Shown: positions 56,721 to 64,000 of the stretch, one piece after another
How positions within the stretch are numbered: position 1 is the stretch's first letter
How the letters are laid out: each line of letters begins with the position of its first letter
From: Neurospora tetrasperma FGSC 2508
Taxonomy: Eukaryota > Ascomycota > Sordariomycetes > Sordariales > Sordariaceae
Assembly: GCF_000213175.1 (NCBI RefSeq)
Contig: NW_009799103.1
Coordinates: forward strand, 1,256,009 to 1,320,008
Length of the DNA: 64,000 nucleotides
Reading direction: 5' to 3'
The notes under the pieces: model-generated
Databases searched by the model: none
The model's input: the letters and a program-made list of their open reading frames with translations, nothing else
What the model was told of the DNA's origin: nothing
Program-made: the position numbers and the translations under genes

Positions 56721-59700
56721 CGTGATGACCGGCTTGGTTGTTGGTTGGGTTGTGAGGTTGAGGAGTTGGGGTGGGTGAGGTGACCAAGGTGCTGAATGTT
56801 ATACTCGACTACATACCTACTTTGGCTGCTTGGGCGGCAGCCCCTTTCTTATATGAACAAACATGATCCTTCGCTTCTTTGAGCTGAACCCGTTTCCGGT
56901 CACCATCCCGAGGCCGTGGTGGCTTATTGCCTGATGCATTGAACAGTGTAGTACCCCGCGCGAGACCCGTGGCTGATAGTTAAATTCAAGGTCCTTTTTT
57001 GGACATGAACTGATAAATGTGTTGGTACATACTTGGCATAAGGCTTTCCGCGCTAGATGGTGGACTGTGAATGGAGGCGCATGGGGTGCCAAGGCATCCA
57101 AGGCCCATAGAGCTGAGCCGGATACAGCCCTTGCTCCATCTTGTGTCACGCCAAAGCCACTATCCTAGGCAACAGACTGCCCAACAGAGCGCAGTGCCCG
57201 CCACTGCATCCCATGCCGTCTTCCGTAACGTCTTTTGCACACGGTGACGGCCAGCCGTTGCAGTTTCTGCAGGGACCTAGACTAACTCCCAAAGAGGTCA
57301 CCGCGAGGGCGGCGTGGGCAAAAGAGATAAGCCTTGTTTCTGTCGCCGGCGGAACAACTGTAGAGAAGCGGGACGTTGGTCGGCTTCGGGTCTGGTGTAG
57401 AAATGCCAGTGCTCTGTACCGATTATCGAACGGTTCAATGCGAGTGCGGGCGAGAAGATCGAACCAGAAAAGCTTTGGTGCGCAGGTACCGTACTAACGT
57501 AATTAGCATTTCATCGTAATTACTACCTAACTAGATGGGCGATAGCCTCACACCAGGTAAACCTTTGGCGAGACCAACTTGTCCATGTGCCATTGGAAAT
57601 GCGGTCACCGCTTCAACTCGAACCAACCGATTCTTGGTGGTGTAGATTTGGGAAGGGTTGAATAAAGAATACGATTACATCATACAGCGTCGATATTGTT
57701 TGTCCCGGCGTCAGCGGCGTCTTCATTTTCCTACACAGTCTCCTACAGTACACATCGCCCCTGGAAAGTTCGTTAGCTCGGTACTTACATGGAGTTTTGA
57801 CAGGGGAATAATAAGGGGGGGTAATAGGGAATGAAACCAGTAAAATATAGAAGGTAGTGAGGGGGGTTCTGGGTGATTCAGGTGATTCTGAGCCAGTAAA
57901 GAAGGTTTGTGTGTGTGTGCTCTGTTTACTCGTTCTCACTTTGAAATCAGGCAGATTTAGCCAATCAGAGCTCGTAGATAGACGTGTCCCGCCTTGCAAC
58001 CCCCCCCTGTGAAAGTATGTGGGGCAAGAACCACGCTAACAAACCTTTAAGGGTCAATATGTACTGTGCAGGGCGAGATGTTGCTTCAAGTCCGAGGTCG
58101 TTTGCCAGTGTAAAGCCTGTAATATAGACTATGGTAGATCATGCCTTTCCCCCCCAGGCCAAGACCGTCCAGATGCTCTCTGGAAGGAGCCACGAATCCT
58201 GCAAATCCGCAAATCTGGGGTTCCTGAAGCCACAACAACCAGTCTTCGGTTGGGGATTTTGCAGCACAGCCCAAGGGTGTGCATGGTCGGGCAATGATCG
58301 ACGCCAACACAAAGGCCCTTAGAGGTCTGACTGTCTGGATGAACTTACACTACCTGGCTCCGTCCACCGGTACGTCGAACACGTGTAGTCAGGCTCGAGT
58401 CAGTGTACATAGATGAGTTCCTTTCCTATAAAGGGTGTGCACACCTCCTATCCTTGGCGTCGATTTGGGTTCCCCGGCTTCATGCGAAAGGATTCAACTT
58501 CAGGAACCGCCAGGCCTAGTAATAGCACTAGTGAGACGATAATCTGATAGAGTACCTAGCCATCACAAGAAAAGATGAAGTCCTTGTACAGCAGATATAA
58601 GATTCTGTCAACATGTTATATCGATAATCGCTGCTTTGCGAGCTCCTGAGTTCAAGATACTCACCTGGCTATTGCTGTGCTGACTCCTCACAGTCAATCT
58701 CCCTCTGCATACTCTTGATATGGAGATGAATCCAAATCACCCTATTCGCTCGAGTGCCCAATGTCCTTCGAATGCTAGAACGGGGGAATGAGTGGTCGCT
58801 CAAGTCGTGCATTTCGAAACTTGAGAGCAACGGGGGCGGAAGACACCCGCTCCACAAGCTCTCGGCTTCTATCCAAATTTCCTCAAAGGTAGGTAGAGTT
58901 AAAGCTGACGACTATGGCGAGTTGGCCGATAGGTTCATCAGTGCTGCGTTTTCGACCACGGCGGAACTTCGGAGTACGGTTGAGCGGCGCGAAAACGACA
59001 TTGAAACCACTGATTATCCTCTATCCTGAACTGATATGAATAGTGGATGTCCACTAATACGAGCAACCAGGTGTATGCAACGTAGGTACCTTCTCCAAGC
59101 CGTTGTGACCACACGCTTCATCTTTATATAGGTATTTTTCAAGACTTGGTCAGCATGGAGAAACCGAACCGGCGAAGTAAAGGGGGTCCTGTGTGACCTT
59201 ACCACTTCTACTTCGATAAACCCCACAACAACTTCGCTCTCCGAAACACTCGGGGATTCGCTGGGCATTTTCTGGATATCCTCATTACAATCCTCTGTCG
59301 AAGTCACAACCGCAGCACTCACCCAACACGTGGTATACATACCGGTCAACTGCCTCGCCAGGTGATAGCTTTCCCAGTGCCGTATTCGAACAAGCGTATA
59401 GGAAGGTCAGCAGATCGTACACTGATGGTAGAGACGTCATGAAAATGTTCCGGTCGCAAATCAGGAGATTTGAGCAGTTTCCCTCAGGCTGTAAGTGGTC
59501 CATCGTTGACGTTCTTGAGGGTAAAAGACAGTTTAGCGTGGATATCGCTCAGCTCCAGGCTTGAAAACATGGCCGTGATAGGCGATGAAAGATGGTTATC
59601 ATCTGGTCTTGACAAGACAACGCGCATCCCTTCTTACAAGCGCGAGGCGGCTGTTATATCTCGAAGTTCGAAGGCAGACCAGGCATTCCGAAGAGCGTCA

Positions 59701-60433
59701 TAGAAAAGCCAGGCGGCCAGCAACAGACTACTTGTACTTCATCCTGGCCACCGATCCTGTGGTTGCATACTATGTGGTACTCAGGCCCCTCGGGGTCGTC
59801 TTCGATGTTTGTTTACACCAAAAAGTCCACGACGTGCGCTGCGTTGGGGGCATCGCTACCTCTAGGTACGTCCGTGAGTTGGAAGCTGGGCCCCTGAGCA
59901 GAGTTCTCTGCTGATGATGCAAACAAATATCCGATCATTGATGCCACTTTTCATCCGTCTGGTCGCGAACCACCTATTAGGTTTGTATAGGAAAGAAGAG
60001 TTGAAGAGCCTGGGTGTACCTAGGGTAACTTGGAAGAATGAAGACAAGCGGTTGAAGTCGACTTCCCGGGCCATGTTGGCGGGGGCACCCCCTCAATCCA
60101 CCGAGCACCCAAGCCCCATAGGGCGGTCCAGCCTCAACCAAACTGCTCCACCTTCCCCACGAACTCAACCATCTCACATGCGCCACACTGCCCCACGCAG
60201 CAGTCGTCATCGGCGGATAGGCAGCACTCCACAGCGCTTTAGGCGGTCGGTCGGGTCATCAGCGACCGTTCGCCTGTCGCAACCGCCAATGGATCTTCCC
60301 CGCAACAACAAACAGTAACAACAACAACAACACCAACAAGCACCGAACACCGACGTTCACCTCCACCGCCGTCTCAACACCAGGAACCTCCAAAAATTCA
60401 CGGAACAACTTGAACCCTACAAAAACCGCCAAC
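56721..60433. other. 3.7-kb stretch without a firm gene
   Basis: Upstream region of the GPI paralogue at one end and of vps60 at the other. Apart from the doubtful coding patch at 59150-59765 I see no gene. The open frames near 57141-57497 and 58754-59029 show no motifs. Confidence 0.45.
59150..59765 (-). other. Doubtful coding patch
   Basis: On the minus strand, several stretches read like protein: PITAMFSSLELSDIHAKLSF, the following RPEHFHDVSTISVRSADLP and FEYGTGKAITWRG in one frame, and YDLLTFLYACSNTALGKLSP with VDRYVYHVLG (before a GTGAGT) in the other. A later stretch, SVSESEVVVGFIEVEVV, is followed by GTAAGG. Two frames compete over about 180 bases and stops interrupt the first. It may be a decayed gene or an unusually spliced one. 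No family is recognised. Confidence 0.22.
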
Positions 60434-61090
60434 ATGAACCGCCTCTTCGGCACCTCCTCCAAACCCACCGCTCCCAAACCGACCCTCACAACCGCCATCT
60501 CCTCCCTCGACACGCGCCTCTCCTCCATCGACGTCAAGCTCGCCTCCCTCACCGCCGAGCTATCCGGGTACCAATCCAAGCTGGCCAAGATGCGCGACGG
60601 GCCCGGCAAGACGGCGCTCAAGCAAAAAGCGCTCAAGGTGCTGCGGCAGCGCAAGCAGTACGAGGCGCAGCGCGACCAGATCCAGTCGCAGGTGTGGAAC
60701 ATGGAGCAGGCGCAGACGATGCAGGATAACCTCAAGAACACCATGGTGACGATTGACGCGCTCAAGACGACCAACAAGCAGCTCAAAAAGGAGTATGGCA
60801 AGGTGGATATCGACAAGATTGAGCGGTTGCAGGACGAGATGGCGGATTTGTTGGATGTCGGAAATGAGATCCAGGAGTCATTGGCGAGGAGCTATGAGGT
60901 GCCTGAGGATGTGGATGAGGACGAGTTGGATGCGGAGCTGGAGGCGTTGGGGCAGGAGGTGGAGTTGGAAAGGGAGATGTATGGTGGGATGGAGGCGGGA
61001 GCGGTGCCGAGTTTTATGCAGGATGAGGTGCCCGAGTTTGTGGATGAGGAGCCCAAGGTGGGAGGGAAGGTTAAGGAGGTTGCTGGTTAG
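60434..61090 (+). CDS. vps60: Vps60/CHMP5, ESCRT-III-related protein
   Basis: Acts in multivesicular body sorting, where it binds Vta1 and stimulates the Vps4 ATPase. Single exon of 218 residues. The ATG at 60434 is chosen because it starts MNRLFG, the invariant opening of CHMP5; an in-frame TTG upstream is ignored. The Snf7 helices are clear: SLDTRLSSIDVKLASLTAEL, then KMRDGPGKTALKQKALKVL, KQYEAQRDQIQSQVWNMEQA and IERLQDEMADLLDVGNEIQE. The acidic end, EDVDEDELDAELEALGQEVE, is the regulatory region with the MIT-interaction part. Length matches the family. It is convergent with the WD40 gene. Confidence 0.93.
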   Translation: MNRLFGTSSKPTAPKPTLTTAISSLDTRLSSIDVKLASLTAELSGYQSKLAKMRDGPGKTALKQKALKVLRQRKQYEAQRDQIQSQVWNMEQAQTMQDNLKNTMVTIDALKTTNKQLKKEYGKVDIDKIERLQDEMADLLDVGNEIQESLARSYEVPEDVDEDELDAELEALGQEVELEREMYGGMEAGAVPSFMQDEVPEFVDEEPKVGGKVKEVAG

Positions 61091-61740
61091 GAGGGGAGGC
61101 TGGTGGTGATAAGGGACATATATATGATGGGAAGGGCTGGGTTAGACCGCTTTGGGGACCTAGTTTTGAGAGTTCGACAAGTTGCTTTGGGATTGGAGTT
61201 ACGGCTTGATGATTTCAGGTTGAAGCTGAGGGAGGGCATGCATTTGCAGATGGTTCGGTTGAACCATATCGTTGTTATACCAATCGGAAAGGCGGCATTA
61301 CAGTCAAGCGGTGTTTTCTTTCCATTGTTTTTACCCGAAGGTTGTGTCGCCGAGTTGTAGAATAGTCGCCATTTTCTCGTTGCGAAACTTGTAGGCATAC
61401 AGAACATCACAGAGACGAGCGTGGAAAGAGACAGGGAACGACACATCCATTGAGCGTATACTCTGTCATGGTCTATAATTATCCATGATAGAACGGCCAA
61501 CGCACAACTACCGTCCAGTTTGTCAACAATACCTGATAACAATGATGCGCATTCGCAAAATTAGGTAACAAGACTCCTTGCCATGATCTTGGGATCTGGC
61601 ACTAACCATCCAACGCCTGTGCTCCCTCCATACAATCTGTACTACCAAACTGGACCAAATCTGACAATGATGTCCCGTTCTAAACAGCTGAGTACCACCA
61701 TAAACACTAAGAGAAACTTGCCCACTAAAACACATTCACA
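61091..61740. other. Convergent intergenic stretch
   Basis: The 3' regions of vps60 and the WD40 gene meet here; no gene or repeat is seen. Confidence 0.6.
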
Positions 61741-64000
61741 TTACTGCACCGTGTCAAAGAACCGACTAGCCTCCTCCAACTCCTTGTCGCCGTTACAGAA
61801 ATCCCACCCGACGATGTAACTGGTTTGACTACAACAGATAATCCTCCGGGCATCGTACTGCAACTTGAACACCCTGGGCGCATTTTCTTCAGCCGGTGCT
61901 ACGGGGATATGCGGATGATGACGCCCACCTGCCATAGGCGGGAGTTGAGGCTGTTGCGCAGGCGCTGCTATGACAGCATCCGCTGGAGCAACTGGAACCG
62001 GCACCTGTGGTAGCGAGGCTTGCGAGATGACAGGCTGGCCTGCCGCTGCTCCTGCCACCAGTGCTGCTGCCGCCGCCGTTGCCGTTGCCGTACCGGTCCC
62101 AATGACGCCGTTACTGCCAGCAGCAACGGCAGCGTTAGCAGCCATGGCATTCTCTTGATTACTTCGAGCCCGACCGTGGTTCCACTGATTCTGAATATGA
62201 GCCCCCGTCCATGCAGTTCGCAACTGAGCCCGCAAGTTCGGGTCCGACTGCCGGTTGAGCGCTCGGTCCACCATGTGACGCAGAGAAATAATCTCGGGGC
62301 GAGCCTGAAGAAGATTTCTAAAAGCTGTTGGGCCGCTTTGGACAGCGCCGTGTACCATCTGCTCGTATTCAAGCAGGATAGCTGGGTCCACTGTCTCAGG
62401 CGCCCTTCCAGCCAGGGGCCCAGGAGGAGCACTTGCAGTCCGCGAGGAGCCAGCAGCTGCATGAGGGTTTGTAGGTGCGGGCATGCTCGCTGCAGCCAAC
62501 CCAGAACGCATGCTCGGATGCAGCGGGATCCTGCCAGGCACATCGGGCGGCCCGTCGTCTCGTCTCGAAGCCGCTTCAGCAGCCTGTTCATGTCTGAGGT
62601 GATGCTGTGGCCGCCATACACCCTCCAAATCCCTCCTCCAGATGATAATGGTGGTGTCGTAGCTTCCACTAACGATACGACCAAACCTGCCGCCGCCGCC
62701 GCCAGGCGGTAGCTTGGCTCCAGTCGCGCAAACGTCCTGCGGTCTGCTAGAGCCGGCGTTGGTCTTGCGGCGTGTCCTCGGATTGTCGTTTTCGTCAATC
62801 TCGCCTGCTTCCACGGCCTTGTAATAAGCCTGGTCGACCTCCTTGGCTTTGATCAGGTCTTCCTCTACGCTGTACGGATGGTCGCCAAACCCAGCCTGCA
62901 CTGTCCGCACCAGCGCTGTGTGGCCCTTCAGAGTGGTCACCTCCAGACCCGTCTGGCAATCAAAAATCTTGACTTCGTTGTCACTGCTACCGCTGACAAT
63001 ACGTCGGCCATCATACTGTACACAGGCTATGCCCTTGTGGTGTCCTATGATGGTACGTTGGACGTCTTGGGTGGGCCAGTCCCATACCTTAATGTATCGG
63101 TCGCCACTGGCCGAAACGATTTCTCGTTCGTGAATCTGCACTGCATTGACAGCCGCGCTATGGCCAACGAGGGTGCCAATCATGGTCCACGGCGGTATTA
63201 CAGGCGCGTCCTCAATACTCGGGGGGATGTCGTAGCCTACATTGACAGTTGTACCGACCTGGTCGAAGGGATAGCCTAGATCGCCATGACGAAGCGGCCT
63301 TCGGTTGAAGACCTTGATGGTTTTGTCCTTGGAGCATGTTACCAGGATGCGCTTGTCAAACTTGACGTTGAGAACGGATTCTTGGTGGGCGTGGCGGAGC
63401 ACCTCAATGATTTCTCCAGTGGAAAAGCGCCAGATGATAACATCAGAATCGGAGCTGCCAGAAACGATTATGTCCTCGTCGGGGCTAGAGTCGAACTGAA
63501 GACAGAGCACGGAGCGACGGTGACCCTTGAGCGTCCGCAAACAACGCCTGCTCTTCATGTCCCATACCTTGATGGTGAGATCCCTGCTGCCACTGACAAG
63601 AAACTGGGGGTTATACTGAATACTGTAGATGCATTCGCGGTGGCCCTCCTCAGGATAGTTTGGGTGGGGAAGCTGGAAGTTTGTGTATTTTCCGTGCTCC
63701 CAGTTGGCCTCGAGTCGTCGGCGCATGGTATACAGGTACTTCCAGTCAATCTTGTATCGGCGGTCGTTAGCATCCCACCACCACAGAGTCGTCTTTTGCA
63801 ACGTGCCAGGAAGAATGGAGGTTCTGTGAGACATGCTGTCTCTGTAACGAGTGGTAGCCGACTGCTGCGGCGGTGGGCTCGTGGCCCGTCCCTTTCCCTT
63901 GTCCACTCGACTTGCTCTCCCGTTGACCTCGCCGTGTTCACTCATCCGCGAGCGGGATACACCGCAACCACTACCACCACCAAAGATACTCGAGCCCGCC
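61741..64000 (-). CDS. fwd-1: F-box/WD40 ubiquitin-ligase adaptor, probably FWD-1; N-terminus outside window
   Basis: At least 734 residues are visible from the ATG at 63945; the frame stays open to the right edge, so the true start is probably outside. The first part has ATSPPPQQSATTRYRDS, then DWKYLYTMRRRLEANWEHGK and YTNFQLPHP, the link between F-box and propeller in fungal F-box/WD40 proteins. About seven WD40 blades follow (LVSGSRDLTIKVWDM, IVSGSSDSDVIIWRF, LVTCSKDKTIKVFNR, IVSASGDRYIKVWDW, IVSGSSDNEVKIFDC, IVSGSYDTTIIIWRR), with a large insert before the sixth. An Ala/Pro-rich stretch of about 200 residues precedes the last blade, IICCSQTSYIVGWDF. The F-box itself is not in the window. 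FWD-1 is the Neurospora beta-TrCP/Slimb-like adaptor that targets phosphorylated clock protein FRQ. The family is firm, the orthology likely. Confidence 0.78.
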   Translation of the reverse strand, partial: AGSSIFGGGSGCGVSRSRMSEHGEVNGRASRVDKGKGRATSPPPQQSATTRYRDSMSHRTSILPGTLQKTTLWWWDANDRRYKIDWKYLYTMRRRLEANWEHGKYTNFQLPHPNYPEEGHRECIYSIQYNPQFLVSGSRDLTIKVWDMKSRRCLRTLKGHRRSVLCLQFDSSPDEDIIVSGSSDSDVIIWRFSTGEIIEVLRHAHQESVLNVKFDKRILVTCSKDKTIKVFNRRPLRHGDLGYPFDQVGTTVNVGYDIPPSIEDAPVIPPWTMIGTLVGHSAAVNAVQIHEREIVSASGDRYIKVWDWPTQDVQRTIIGHHKGIACVQYDGRRIVSGSSDNEVKIFDCQTGLEVTTLKGHTALVRTVQAGFGDHPYSVEEDLIKAKEVDQAYYKAVEAGEIDENDNPRTRRKTNAGSSRPQDVCATGAKLPPGGGGGRFGRIVSGSYDTTIIIWRRDLEGVWRPQHHLRHEQAAEAASRRDDGPPDVPGRIPLHPSMRSGLAAASMPAPTNPHAAAGSSRTASAPPGPLAGRAPETVDPAILLEYEQMVHGAVQSGPTAFRNLLQARPEIISLRHMVDRALNRQSDPNLRAQLRTAWTGAHIQNQWNHGRARSNQENAMAANAAVAAGSNGVIGTGTATATAAAAALVAGAAAGQPVISQASLPQVPVPVAPADAVIAAPAQQPQLPPMAGGRHHPHIPVAPAEENAPRVFKLQYDARRIICCSQTSYIVGWDFCNGDKELEEASRFFDTVQ

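Noticed and set aside
57141-57497. 118-residue open frame in the right-hand empty stretch
   Set aside because: No motif, no support from splice signals, and mixed codon use.

Overview
The window looks like nuclear DNA of a filamentous ascomycete of the Sordariales, close to Neurospora or Sordaria. The evidence is short introns (about 50-140 nt, GTRNGT donors, YAG acceptors), long intergenic stretches, scattered TACCTA/TAGGTA-type motifs, a TTAGGG-type box in a ribosomal-protein promoter, and core genes of clearly fungal type. No prophage, plasmid, CRISPR array or LTR element was seen. I believe the order chitinase / ubiquitin-S27a / S26 / DNA polymerase epsilon / F-box-WD40 resembles a Neurospora chromosome region, but that is memory and was not checked.

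Left part (1-14 kb) is accessory in character. It holds a secreted tyrosinase cut by the left edge. Next is a divergent pair of signalling-type genes: an ankyrin-like protein with an R-S-E ADP-ribosyltransferase signature, and a protein with a fungal STAND-type N-terminal helical domain plus ankyrin repeats. After these come a decayed multispanning membrane-protein gene and a locus of uncertain reading frame. A 270-bp polypurine tract and a 28-unit GTT repeat lie between them.

The middle (14-38.7 kb) is mostly conserved housekeeping: GH18 chitinase; ubiquitin-S27a and S26 in a head-to-head pair; a basic nuclear-type protein of unknown function; the mitochondrial assembly factor Cox20; the 2283-residue catalytic subunit of DNA polymerase epsilon; and a DHA2-type drug transporter with an unusually long low-complexity tail. 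A 450-bp MITE-like element with 35-bp inverted ends sits upstream of the transporter.

From 38.9 to 41.9 kb there is a diverged segmental duplication carrying three copies of a tRNA-derived (SINE-like) repeat. It is followed by a protein with two zinc-knuckle-like motifs, a coiled-coil protein, a four-span glycoprotein-like membrane protein, a multispanning protein that starts with an NLR-like winged-helix region but lacks NACHT, and two related GPI-anchored secreted proteins. The right end returns to conserved functions: the ESCRT-III-related Vps60 and a WD40 protein, probably the F-box/WD40 ubiquitin-ligase adaptor FWD-1, cut by the right edge. Two stretches of nearly 4 kb (17.9-21.8 and 56.7-60.4 kb) show no convincing gene.
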